Source: Symsagittifera roscoffensis (taxonomy: Eukaryota > Xenacoelomorpha > Acoela > Convolutidae). From it: a stretch of DNA of 64,000 nt. This document shows positions 22,161 to 32,612 of the stretch, in pieces. Under the pieces are notes generated by a model. It saw nothing but the letters and a program-made list of their open reading frames with translations. It made no database searches and was not told the DNA's origin. Location of the stretch: assembly GCF_963678635.1 (NCBI RefSeq), contig NC_087070.1, positions 23,177,419 through 23,241,418 of the forward strand, given 5' to 3'. The first letter of the stretch is position 1. Each line of letters begins with the position of its first letter. Both the position numbers and the translations under genes were made by a program.

Positions 22161-22596
22161 CACTCTGGCAAAAGCGTTCCTGATCTGGTTTCACTTCGGC
22201 ACATCCATCATCATGGATGGTTTTTTTGGTGACAATTTCCTTATCTGCCTGCCGGAGCCTCTTACAACTTCACTCGTTTTGCATGGCTTCTTCTAAAATT
22301 TCCAATTCACTTCCTCGGAGAGTAACACTCTTCCGGCATCATTGATTGCTCCATAGGGTGCAGTCACTCCCGAACCTAGCGTCTACCTGTTGGCCACAAT
22401 TCGACCAGCTGTTTCAGCTAGGTCTCGCATGGTCCTTTCCATTACTGGATGCCCCAGGTTATCGCTTGGCTCCGAGATCGTCAGTCTTCCAGAATCTGAC
22501 GTCACCTGCATCTCAAATGTCTGACTTAATTATCTGGGTGTCAGTAACTCAACGGGTGGGTTCCTGCGAGGGACGTTACTCTCAGGCTTTTCAAGA

Positions 22597-22970
22597 TCAG
22601 GTTGTTTGAGGTGCTCCGGACGTTCTTTGTGCTCTCTTCAGCCGAGATATTTCCTCTTCTTGTCTCCAAAAAGTTTTTTCCACATGTCCCTGTCCTGCTG
22701 CGTCCGGGCCAGTTCGTCTTTGATGCTCTCCAACTGATCTCCCTTCAAATAATGTCCTCCATCGTCTGGTTCGTTTAGTCTTCTTCTTCTTCTGCTCTCG
22801 CCCATTTCGGTGGCACATTTGCTCTCAGTTGTGATCTATACGAAGCAGCCTCGCCACTCCTTTCCCGATGCATTCTCCGCAGCCTAGACCTAGGCTTGGT
22901 CGGGAGAGGCATCTCACATGGTTGGCAGGTCCTTGAACTTCCCCATCCAGACCAAATCAAGTTTATCACT
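22597..22970 (-). pseudogene. ORF4 coiled-coil fragment, copy C
   Basis: One reverse-strand frame reads D-E-L-A-R-T-Q-Q-D-R-D-M-W, like the R-E-L-E-R-T-Q-R-E-R-N coil of copy D ORF4. Another part reads M-P-L-P-T-K-P, like L-P-V-R-P in copy D. The N-terminal half of ORF4 is not recognisable. Confidence 0.4.
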
Positions 22971-23139
22971 CCTCAGTTATTTCAGGCTCTCACAATCCAC
23001 GTCCTGTATTGTTAGATTGGTCTCTTTAGTGCCCGTCGTCATCTCATTCAACCACTCCAAGACCCGCAAATTGGTAAGCTCTTGCTCGTAAGGTTGTTGG
23101 AGCTCGTCATCGACTTTCACTTCAGGTTTGGATCGGTCT

Positions 23140-23529
23140 TCAACCCAATCGTTGTCCTAGCCTCCGACGATGTCCACTTCCTCTAGACCCTGCAATTATC
23201 TCCTCTAGACCCAATAGTTGATGTGCCACCTTCGTCAGGTCTGTTCTATCTCCCATGAATTTATCTCCATAAGGGTTGTACTGCTTGGCAGGGATTTCTC
23301 GCGTCTGCATGATGAAAGGCAAATCCTGTTCGGTGTTCTTGGGTTTTTCATTCTGCTCTGGATCATACCAATTCTCCTCTGCGTAGGGTAAAGTTTTATC
23401 GTCAGCTTTAATTTCCTCCTTTGGATTCAGATCCAAAGGTAAACTGACTCCCTCTTCTAGAGTCTCAATCCCATCGTTTTCCCCCCTAGTGCCCTTTTCA
23501 TTGACCTCACCGGCTGGGTCCATCATCAA
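23140..23529 (-). pseudogene. Integrase ORF tail, copy C
   Basis: D-P-A-G-E-V-N-E-K-G-T-R-G-E-N-D and N-P-Y-G-D-K-F-M-G-D match E-P-A-C-E-V-N-E-K-G-T-R-D-K-N-D and N-R-Y-G-D-D-F-L-I-D in copy D (56.66-56.91 kb). The integrase core that should precede it is missing. The sequence jumps at about 23.59 kb from the linker directly to this tail. Confidence 0.6.
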
Positions 23530-23589
23530 GTAATCACCCTTCTTGATGTCACTGGGTAAGCACCAGCCTCCGATGAGGGGTTATGGGGT

Positions 23590-24950
23590 TTGATGTTTTC
23601 CTTTGTTCGGGGCTCCATTCTCGATTCATACTTTCAGACTACTAACCATGCGATCATTTCTCTGTGCCCTCAGTAGTTGCGAGAGCCTATATCTGGCCTT
23701 CATATATGTCGTTATCAGCCTAAGATGACCACTGAGCTTCTCAAGTTGGTGTGTATCATCCTCCATCTTCGTGCACCATATATTTGCTAGAGGTTCGGTC
23801 TACTGCTCAAATGGTTCAAGATCAATCCTCACAATATCCTTTTGAGGTAACAGACTAACTGAGCGTTTGGACACCGCTATCATCTCTTGGTCATCTGCTG
23901 CATTGTCTTGGACCAGTAGAGCGTATAAAACTCCCTATCCCAGTCCCTTACCCTCAATTTCACCAATAATGTATGAATGCCCAACTCTGAAACCTCTGAG
24001 CTCGAACGTGAAACCTCTGAGCTCCGAGTAGATGCTTTCAACTGTGATTCAGCTTTTGAATCCTCACTAGACTGAGCCTCGTCGCCGGAGCTCGGTGCTC
24101 CCGACTAACGCAATCATCTTGACTCCCTGGGGCAATATCCTACTCGTGGATCACTGCTCGTATTTGCGATCATCCTGTTCATTGTCCGACTCCCCTGACA
24201 AAGTTTCCTTTCCCGATTCCACAGACCAGACGTATTCAGAGGGTTGGAGATTTGCTACAAAGGTGACCGTTTTCCTTGTTGTATTCGTCACCCTTTGCTT
24301 GCATCCGTAAGATGTTTTAATCAGCACGCTCTGAGGGATCGAGGAGACTAGTTGCTGAACTATCATCCTGCAATCCTGCTCAATTTCTTGATGCTGACGC
24401 CTGGAGGGCTTGATTCGTATTTTCTTCTTGACTGTCAGTGAATTTATGGCTTCAGTCTATTCAGGATAACCTCTTTCTACCTCCCTTTCCAGCGGCTCAC
24501 CGAAAGTCCGCATTACCTGCGGCGTGATTTGAATTGTCTTATAAAGCAACGAAAGGCTGTTGATGTTCATTCGCGTCAATTGCTGCCCACAAAGTTAGAG
24601 CCCAGCAGCAGATCCAGCTGGACTGGGTCGCCCTTTGCGAAGATTTTGATCTCTGCTGATTTTCGGAAGGGCTGCTCGGGATGTCCCGGTATGATTTGGC
24701 CTGATTTATCCAGCCATCTCTTTAAAGTCAAGGCCTCTTATATTTCCTTGTCTACGAAAAAGAATCCCTCGTTCATTTCAGCTTGATTTTCCTGCTTTTC
24801 TTTCGATCGTTCAGAAAACTCTGTCGTTTTGCTGAGATTATCAGCGTTCTGGTGCTTGTCACACATCCGGTGCTCTATTAACTTTGATACCCATCTAATT
24901 GAACTATCCATCAACCAATGTAGCTCTGATCCATTGAGTACTATTTCAGC
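23590..24950 (-). pseudogene. Linker between RNase H and integrase, copy C
   Basis: 24151-24366 reads V-Q-Q-L-V-S-S-I-P, matching V-Q-S-L-V-E-K-I-P in copy D (54.77-54.80 kb). Near 23.67-23.74 kb A-R-Y-R-L-S-Q-L-L-R-A-Q-R-N-D-R-M matches A-R-Y-R-L-S-D-L-I-R-A-Q-K-N-D-K-M (55.31-55.36 kb). Frameshifts and stops throughout. Confidence 0.5.
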
Positions 24951-24999
24951 CAGGAAAGGGCACGGTTGCCTACTCTTGAGTTAAAGGGGCCACTCCCCA

Positions 25000-26085
25000 A
25001 GTAAGCACGATACTTTTCTACAAACGTGACCACTGCAAATTTCATTGCTTTAGGTGCAACATTTTCATCTCAGTGTCACTCAGATTCTTACTTCCGTAGG
25101 CATTAGGACGGAAAACTGTCTTCCCATTCCATTCGTGCTCTTGATGTGAGATCCCAGAAATGGCCCCCAATGATGCGTCCATATCCAAGACGTACATGTA
25201 CTTCTCAATAGGCATGCCGAGAACTGGCCTCCCTCATAGATGCCTGTGCTTTGTCGTTCCATTCGAACTTCTTTCCCTTGTTGAGCATCAGCTGTTGCAT
25301 GGGATAGGCCTTATCGGCGTACCCTTTCACGAACTCCCGATAGTGGTTGGTGAACCCCAGAAGCTCATCAACTGTGTGTCCGTCTTGGGAGCTTTCCATG
25401 TCAACACGGCCTCCATAACGTCTCATTCCCTGTTTATCCATCATCCTGCCAAGATATTTTATCTATCCCTGAGAATTTCAGATTTCGATGGCTTACGTTT
25501 CAAACCCGCTCTTTTCATGCAACTAAAAACTTCATCTTATCTGTCTATATGATCATCCAAGGTGGGAGTCGCTATTACCACGTCATTCACGTAATACATG
25601 ATGAGGTTGCCATATTTTTTAGTTAGGCTGGTCAAAGTGTGGGTCATGAGTCGTTGAAAAGTCGCTGTGGCCTTGCACAAACCGAAGAGCATCCCCTTTC
25701 ATTGGTATACACCCAGCTCGCACGCAAAACCCGTGTTCGCCTTATCATGTATCCTTAACGGGACCTGCCAGAAGGCCAACCCTAGATCCAGGGTGGTGAA
25801 GAACTTAGCATCTCCAAAATTGAAGAGACTGTCATCTTTTCGCGGTATCGGATATGCATCATTTTTGTCACAGCAGAACCTCAGTTAGACTCTTTTCTTC
25901 TTTGCCATGACAACTCCACAAGCCATAGGTGACCTCGAGGGTTCTACCATGCGTATTTAAGCGTTTTGTCGACCACAGCTTTGCACGCTTCGAATTTCTT
26001 TGGGTTCATCCGTCTTGCTCCTTCCCTATGAGTGACCAATCCCTCTTCTAACTCAATCTCACTCATTCCCGCAAAGATTAACAAC
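25000..26085 (-). pseudogene. Reverse transcriptase and start of RNase H, copy C
   Basis: Begins at the B/C junction with E-I-E-L-E-E and H-R-E-G-A-R-R-M. The RT active-site box reads Y-V-N-D (codon for Asn at 25585-25587 on the minus strand) instead of Y-V-D-D, so this copy cannot have an active polymerase. 25205-25444 holds the connection region G-F-T-N-H-Y-R-E-F-V-K-G-Y-A-D and P-M-Q-Q-L-M. Traces of the RNase H D-T-D-A block are near 25.19 kb. Confidence 0.6.
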
Positions 26086-26159
26086 TCCAATTCAGATGGT
26101 GTCTCCGAAATTACTGCTACAACCAGAGTCAACATCTGGTTGAGCTCGGCCCCTGGCAA
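25944..26159 (-). pseudogene. Chimeric ORF joining ORF5 (copy B) to RT (copy C)
   Basis: The first 31 or so residues (P-G-A-E-L-N-Q-M-L-T-L-V-V-A-V through F-A-G-M) are the second SGNH-like domain. From E-I-E-L-E-E on, the reading is the N-terminal part of RT (H-R-E-G-A-R-R-M). The switch is at about 26085. The open frame across the join is probably accidental. Confidence 0.65.
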
Positions 26160-27640
26160 TAAGTATAGAAGAGTCTCAGGCTAGAACAGCTTCTCCGATG
26201 TTCCTGCTAAGTCAGAGCTCCTGACGATCACCGCTCTAGCATCTCACGGATCTGAGCTATCATAGGCGGCCAGTGTCTTGGCCAACTGCGACGTTCTACA
26301 TTCTCTCCGTATCTCGCATCCTCCGCCAACTTTTGACCTGCATAGGCAGTGTCAGAAAGCCCCATGCTCTTGGGATTAAGAAGGTTCTCCACTGCTCACA
26401 ACTGCGCGGGTGTTGCCAGTTTTGTTCTAACCAAGCCCTTGCGTTGTTTTGGTGGCTTCGCAATCATGCCTGGACTCCCCAGCACCTTAAAGGGGTGCAT
26501 AATTGACAGGACCAAATATCGATCTCCCCGGGATACCTGTCAGGTCCACCGTCTCCGAGTCCTCTCTCGAAAAAAAGCGCCTCGAAGATAGTGACTGCTC
26601 ATGTCCTCATGAGAAAGGCTCTTGAGCTCTAGAGGCTCCATTAATTCTCGCATGTAGGCCAACTCTTCCAGGTCCAGGTTCGAAGCCCTTTCTAACTATA
26701 TGGCTTGTTCCCTCCGGGCCTTCCGCCAAAGACTTTTCCACTACCACAACTGACGACACTACCGAACTTTGTGGCGTCGAGGACTACCTCACGTTTTTTC
26801 CATAGACGTCGAACCCGGATGTATGCTCCTGCTGCTCTCTGAACTATCTCTAGAATCGATTACTTCACCTATCCTATCTTCCACTGGCCTGACTGAGAAA
26901 AAATGAGGCCTCGGAGGTGGACCAAAAACAAGTTCCCCAGTCTCAAATCCGACTCCAGACTGTTGACATCCCTCCGGAAGGATTTGTTGAACCACTCCAC
27001 GCCTTTTGTTCAATCAAAATGGATGCCATCACAGGAGCATTCATCCGGTAAAAATTTCCTTGTCAAATTCGCAACGTCTAGCAACCTCAGGGGCAGGATT
27101 CTCTTCATCTGGACCTCCTGTATCACCATTGACGTGACGCACTCTTTCATTCACGCTTATCCCATTCTCGTCTTGTATCATATTGTTCGGCACTGTGCAG
27201 ATCGTAAGTTTCGTAGCATTGAAGTAGATCCTCGACTGCTGCAAAGGCAGTACACTTTCTCCGGCAATTTTGTCATCTTCCTCGATTCACCTCTAGAAAC
27301 GTCGATTTTGCCCATCACCGTAGTAACGATTTGTATTTTACTCAACTCCAGCATCTCCAGTGGAGCCAAAATTTGAGGCATCGTCGTGCCTGAGAAACTC
27401 AAGACTCCCACCTGCCATTGTTCTCAGATTCTCGTCAAAACCCTGACGAGAATGTCCTGTATTATCAAGTGAACCGCGCCCTCCGGTATCCTAGGTTTCG
27501 TCAAGTAATCCACCCAGGCTGCCTTGTTGAAGGCCGCCCTCATTCGCTCTGGACGTTCCTCCAATCCTCCGTGTGGTGTCGGTGGTACTTCCACTCAATG
27601 TTCTTGTAGTTTGAGATAATTGCGCCTCTAACCGGTTGTT
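26085..27640 (-). pseudogene. ORF5 SGNH hydrolase region, copy B
   Basis: Recognisable blocks: L-S-F-S-G-T-T-M-P-Q-I-L, then G-K-I-D-V-S-R-G where copy D has G-T-N-D-V-S-R-G, and C-D-G-I-H-F-D near 27.0 kb. Block I reads Q-D-I-L instead of G-D-S-L, so both the nucleophile Ser and the Asn are gone. Near 26.2 kb K-L-F, a stop and P-E-T-L-L-Y-L-L-P-G-A-E-L-N-Q read in one frame, which shows that the two SGNH domains belong to one protein. Confidence 0.55.
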
Positions 27641-27659
27641 TTCTCCAGGTGTGTGGCTC

Positions 27660-28592
27660 CCCTTTGGACCCAAAGTTCCAGAGCTAACCTGAATAACATC
27701 AGCCGAACTGAGCGTCGGGCCAGATAGTGCGACATTCGCTATCAGCGGTTTGATCCGGCTGAGCTCCAGATCTCCCAAGGACGGCGTGGGTTCCGGAGGG
27801 TTCCGCGTCTCTAGATCCTCGCTCATTTGTTCCTGAGCCAACCGATCGAGATTTAAGCGACTACTCGCCCTGGTTGTCTCGTCTACTTCGATCTTCGATT
27901 CCGGTCTTGACCGACCCATCAGAGGTTCAATTGGCATCCTGGCCCTTCGCTCGTGGCTGCTCCCCACCTTCCTGGTGCCCTCTTTGCAATTGTTGAAGTT
28001 CCGACTTCAGCTGGTTGCGGCTATCCGTGGCCTCTTGCACCTTCCGGGTTGGTTCTACCTCGAAACTCAACAAGTCCCTCTCAAGAATGGCTTGATCCCA
28101 TTCCAGAGGGTCTTGATCCCGTTCACTCTGTGTCTTATCCAATTCTCTTCTCATTCTGTTGGTGTCCGGATGTGCCTCCTCAGTTTGCTGAGCCCATATA
28201 AGTGACGTGGGTTCTCTGCTATTTGGGACCCCCGTCCTCGTGGCTGGCCTGGCCGGGATAGGAAACTCGCCAGCACCATATTTCGTAGTGTTGCTCTAGC
28301 CAGGGCTTCTCGCCGAATCAAATCCTCTAAAGCCTCCGTCGGTGCTCCATGACAGCCATCTGGCCTGCTTTTGGCTCGATATCTCATCCCACGTGTAGCG
28401 CACAATCAGCACCGCTTCCATTGCTGTCTTCCCGCCTTCTCCTTGTGACTCCAGCAGCAAGATGGCGTTCAACATTACCGCCATCCTCTCTTCCACTTGG
28501 GAATGATCCAGATCCCTCAGACGCCTGTACAAATCATCAAACTTGGACTTCTTTAGTGCCGCTGGTATTGATTTCGAGAAGCGATCGGCCAC
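27660..28592 (-). pseudogene. ORF4, copy B
   Basis: 28296-28592 begins M/V-A-D-R-F-S-K-S-I-P-A-A-L-K-K-S and continues L-Y-R-R-L-R-D-L-D-H-S-Q-V-E-E-R-M-A-V-M-L, matching the start of copy D ORF4 almost residue for residue. 27927-28154 is the coiled coil, with E-R-D-Q repeats in a second frame. 27491-27967 holds S-R-P-E-S-K-I-E-V-D-E and N-L-D-R-L-A-Q-E-Q-M. At least two frameshifts. Confidence 0.6.
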
Positions 28593-28599
28593 TGTAGAA

Positions 28600-29215
28600 A
28601 GTTACAGAGTTCTCAAGAATATACCACACCAAATGAACCACACTCGAGATTATACCAAACCAGATTGAATACTCTAGAGCATACCTTACCAGATAATGCT
28701 CAAGAATTTTCGCAGCACATTGTGAAAATCAAGGTCCTCACCGATACTCTTGTCTGTTATTTTCCAACGTCTCAGTTTGTTTCCCTTCGATTACTAATCA
28801 AAATCAATCTGAAAACAAAATTGAGTTTTAGACGTGTCCATTCATTACTACTAGTATAATACCCATTCACAAGCTTCTAAAATTGATTCTAACAGTCTTG
28901 ATTAAAAGATTTTTTTCGTTAATCAGTTCATTACTTGCTCCAATGAGCGAAACATCATGTTTGCGTGGACCAATTCAAATTTTAGTTAGGTATAAAATTA
29001 TACAGATCTCTTAACCTTTTAGCAGGATGTATTTTGGATTAAAATTTCAGTTCAACTGCTATGACGTTCCCATTTAAAACTTAACTTATACTGTGTACCG
29101 TCCCCCTTTAACTCAAGACCTTTTTACACACTCGAGACTCAAGCCCCAACTCAAGGCCCCTGTACCCACTCGAGACTCCAGCAATGCTCAGGTAATATTT
29201 CTTGTGAAGGTGTAC
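28600..29215 (-). other. Spacer between the macro-like module and ORF4, copy B
   Basis: No ORF. Like the copy D spacer it carries repeated short words (ctcgagact, actcaag and their complements) at both ends. On the minus strand the sequence just before ORF4 reads taactttctacag, which looks like a 3' splice site. This is suggestive only. Confidence 0.35.
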
Positions 29216-29770
29216 TGTTATTTCCGTTTCCGCGAAGACCACGTTTAAGATAGTTCCCGGGGATGCAATCTGCCTCCGTTGGGATCATAGACTGGTATTG
29301 AGATTTCTTTTACTTCTTTTTCAACCAGAAAGTCCCTTAGTGGCGTCAAGGCCAGTACCATTTGTTCAGGATCCACCACATTCTTCCCACTGACCTTCAT
29401 CACCAAAAAGCACAAGTAATTGCCTGGCACCTGTGATACTGAAGGTTGGAAAACTGCCAGGCCTCCCAGTTCGGCCTTTGTTTGAACAAGAACTCCACAT
29501 TTTGATTTTCTCTTTTGAAATCCGCCTCTAGCTTGGTCCTGAAGCTAATGTCTGCCGTTATGCAGATCGCAGTGGTCCTGTCTGACAAGATGATATCGCT
29601 GTCTATGATCCAGATCTTCTCCGAATATCCATTCGGAATATCAATTTACTTGGTCCGGAAATGTTCACCAATTGCGGGCTCAATTTTCTCCTGTTCCACC
29701 TCTAGTCTAAAGGTTTCTCTTGTCTCCCTGAGTTTTTTTTGTTTTTGAATTTGCGGTGTGGGTAAATCCT
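29215..29770 (-). pseudogene. Macro-domain-like module, copy B
   Basis: 29400-29588 reads S-D-R-T-T-A-I-C-I-T-A-D-I-S-F and E-A-D-F-K-R-E. 29245-29430 reads Y-L-C-F-L-V-M-K-V, L-R-D-F-L-V and V-Y-D-P-N-G-G-R. Both match copy D closely and in order, with one frameshift. The codons after R-E-L are shifted. Confidence 0.5.
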
Positions 29771-30413
29771 ACCCCCACTCCAGGACAAAAAGATTTATCG
29801 ACGTCGGTGGTGCCAAATTTTGGTTTCTTGAGGACATATCTAGTGGTCGGTCCATCGCTATCCAGCCAAACGATGGGTTTCTCTCCTTCATCTCTTTAGC
29901 TGCAGATATGTCGACTTGTTTCTTAAGTTGTCCCTCAATTTCGTCCGATGGCAGGTCATATATCCACTCTCGAATCCTCAAGTTTGTATGAGCTCTGTTT
30001 TCTGTTTCGCTCTGTTCTTGATCCATCTCCCGTTCTGGTATACTGTAATCCTCCTGCCAGAATGATTCATCATCATCGATGATCTGCCACTCCCTGTTCG
30101 GGACTAAGTCCACTACGCTCACCAAGTCTGCCCCTATTTCATCCAATTTTATTTTGTCAATCAAGAAGTCATCACTTTATCTATTGTATCTCATGCTGGT
30201 TCTCTTGTGTCTGCTTTCCGGCGCCTCATTCTGCTCTGGTTCATTCCAATACTCATCCGCAAAAGAACCTTCATCCGAGTGGACTTCTATCTTCTCATTA
30301 TCAACCATGCTTGGGTTCTCCTTACCATCGCTCTTCTCTCTGTTGCCCTTCTCGTTCACCTCGCCAACCAGTTCCACTATCAAGTACTCTAGCCCTTCCA
30401 TGTTTTGAGGCAC
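29769..30413 (-). pseudogene. Integrase C-terminal tail and linker to the macro-like module, copy B
   Basis: 30177-30413 has L-E-Y-L-I-V-E-L-V-G-E-V-N-E-K-G. 29769-30164 runs in one frame from I-D-K-I-K through E-W-Q-I-I-D-D-D-E and V-D-I-S-A-A-K to F-G-W. In copy D the same stretch needs a frameshift at about 56975, so copy B shows that integrase and macro-like module were one reading frame. Confidence 0.6.
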
Positions 30414-31409
30414 GCACCAACAAGTCCTCTCCGAACGGTCCTCTCCATTTCTTCAACAACTTGTTTGTTCCTTTTGGAGGGATGGCATTCTGAAACACCC
30501 AGACATACTGTCCCACTGTGTGCAATTTTGCCTGTCGTACATTCTCACCGTATTTCTTGTTCATTCAAATCTTGTTGTCTTTTGATTGCCTCTCTCAGTA
30601 AGGTTTCTCGCCCTTTTCTGTCCCTCCTTTTCCGGGTAAAAATATGTTAACGTCGATGCCATTTCTCTGCATATCTGCATCGTGAACCGACTGACCCCCG
30701 TTGTTGTATGCTCCCTTCTCTTGCGCAAGTACTTGTCCCAATCCGTCATATACTCCGAGCAGTACACTCTAAGCATATTCACTAGTGTCCTATTTTGCCT
30801 TTCCATCTGTTCATCCGTCTGTGGGTCATCGAGTGGGCTCGAGCGATGTGGGATCTTTTCATTAAACCTTTCGTCAGATCCCCCACGAAGGTCTTCCCGT
30901 TGTCTGATTGAAATGTTATGGAACAATTGTATCTTGAAATCCAGTGCGCAATTAAGTGATCACATTTCTCCCACTGAAGCCGTTTGGTACCGTACTGTTT
31001 CTGCCAGTTTCGTGAAGTGGTCTATATTTACCAGTATCTGATTATATCTTTTTTCTGTCATGCTGATTTTTTGGTGGTCTATCTGCACGACCTCATTAAA
31101 TTTTGAGCTTTTCACCGACTTCAGCTGGAATTTCATTTTCCTCTCATCCTTCATCTGCAGGCATGACAGGCATGCATTGACCCATCTCTCGCAAGCTTTC
31201 CTCATGCCCACTTTGTATATCGCCTGATGTCCCATTTGATCATGCGACCTGAACATCACCTCTGTCTGATACAGCTGTGGTACAGCTGTGGTACAGCTGT
31301 GGAGATTGTCTTTGTGTAGTATTTTTTCGTCATCTCTCCTCTTACAGACCACCACGCCATCCGCCGTGGGATAAAATAGCCCCTTCCGTTTCTTGTAGAA
31401 CTGGCTCAA
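30322..31409 (-). pseudogene. Integrase, copy B
   Basis: 30960-31409 carries R-S-H-D-Q-M-G-H and C-L-S-C-L (zinc-binding region) and V-Q-I-D-H-Q-K-I (first catalytic Asp). 30561-30926 has D-D-P-Q-T-D-E-Q-M-E-R-Q-N-R-T around the Glu. 30322-30564 is the G-P-F module. An 11-base triplication (tacagctgtgg, about 31271-31303) lengthens the stretch before the zinc region. Frameshifts between blocks. Confidence 0.65.
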
Positions 31410-31960
31410 GATCTTATAGCTGTCCTTTCTTAGGTCCCCCTTTACTTTTTCCCCCGTTATGATTCATTTGGAGAGATGGCTCATCAATTTGTCGTTTTTC
31501 TGTGCTGGAATCAGGTCCGATAGCCTGTACCTCGCCTTCACTTGCTCCTTCAGTGCCATAATTTGCCCTGTCATTTCTTCCGGGTGGTGGATATTATCTC
31601 TCATTTTGACATACAATTTCTTTTTCAAGATTTCCCTGTTGCTTCCGGGCTCTTATATTCGAATTGCATGAAAAATGCTCGAAGGCTTTCCTTGCTACCG
31701 TTATTGTCTCTAGTTTTTCACCTCTACTTGCATCATCAAAGTCTAATTTGTACGCTTCAAACAAGGCGTCAGCATGAATTTCTCTACCCTGAGCCCTCCT
31801 CTTTGCTTCTGCTAGTACCCTGCACAGGCTGCCTGGTCTTCTTCGCTTTTCGTAGAGTTTTTTTCCGCTTCTCCGAACTTCCAGGACAAATTTTCTCTTT
31901 CACTCTCTTCCACTTTCATCATCCACTCGCCGGACTCTTGATGGCCGTGTGTAGCACAAA
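31410..31960 (-). pseudogene. Linker upstream of integrase, copy B
   Basis: The minus strand reads the A-R-Y-R-L-S-D-L-I block near 31.5 kb and a region near 31.86-31.93 kb that matches copy D 54.88-54.98 kb (caagagtccgg, gagaaaatttgtcc). Sequence similarity stops at about 31.96 kb, the edge of the insertion. Confidence 0.5.
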
Positions 31961-32149
31961 AGCCTCTAGGAAGGATTGGGGGCCAAGAAAACCTAATTTT
32001 TAGTCTATTCTTTTTTCCCCGAAAAAAGTCACGTTCTCAAAAATGGCCCACACGATTGATCTAATTTTTTGCTGGCAACCCTGAATTTACGCTGCAATCT
32101 TACCCTATAAAGGTCATTTTCACTTTAAAGTTTGAGGAAGTTGCTTTTT

Positions 32150-32420
32150 CTTCAAATATGGAAGTTTTTCGGCTTTGTTCATGAAAACCAATTTAAGCAG
32201 GATTGAAGACCACTTTACCCAGTTTTTCCACTTTTTTGATTTACGTAAAAAGGTATTTTTTTTTCTTTTTCTTCAAATATGGAATTTTTACGGCTTTGGT
32301 CATGAAAACCAATCTAAATAGAATTGAAGACCACTTTACCCAATTATTCAACTTTTTTGAGTAACCAAAAAAGTCTTTTTTTGCCTTTTCTCTGAATCTG
32401 GAAGTTTTACGGCTTTGGTT
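32150..32420. repeat. Short direct repeats in the AT-rich insertion
   Basis: A word of about 115-120 bases containing tggaagtttttcggctttg and ttgaagaccactttaccca recurs two to three times with drift. Similar short repeats of about 67 bases lie at 33530-33660 (ttttgacaaaaaatcttcaa) and again in the second unit. Confidence 0.6.
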
Positions 32421-32612
32421 ATGAAAACTATTCAAAAAAGGCTCATAAGGTCAGGCTGAGCAAAATAATTCGATTGGAAAGACTTTTTTGACTTTTCGAA
32501 AAAAAACTGATTTTTCACGTTTCTGACTCAACTTTTTCTTATCAAAAAAAATGTTCAAAAGTGAGAAAAAGTGAGTTTCGATGGTATATTTGAGCTTGCC
32601 ATTGTCGATTTA

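Larger units (their letters stand above)
13950..26085 (-). mobile_element. Copy C: decayed giant Ty3-like element, minus strand
   Basis: Read from 26085 downwards: RT, RNase H region, linker, tail of the integrase ORF, ORF4, ORF5 (SGNH domains), ORF8 and ORF9. It lacks gag and protease because it is fused to copy B at 26085, lacks the integrase core, and lacks a recognisable macro-like module and spacer. A block covering the second SGNH-like domain is triplicated. Module order matches copies D and A. Confidence 0.7.
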
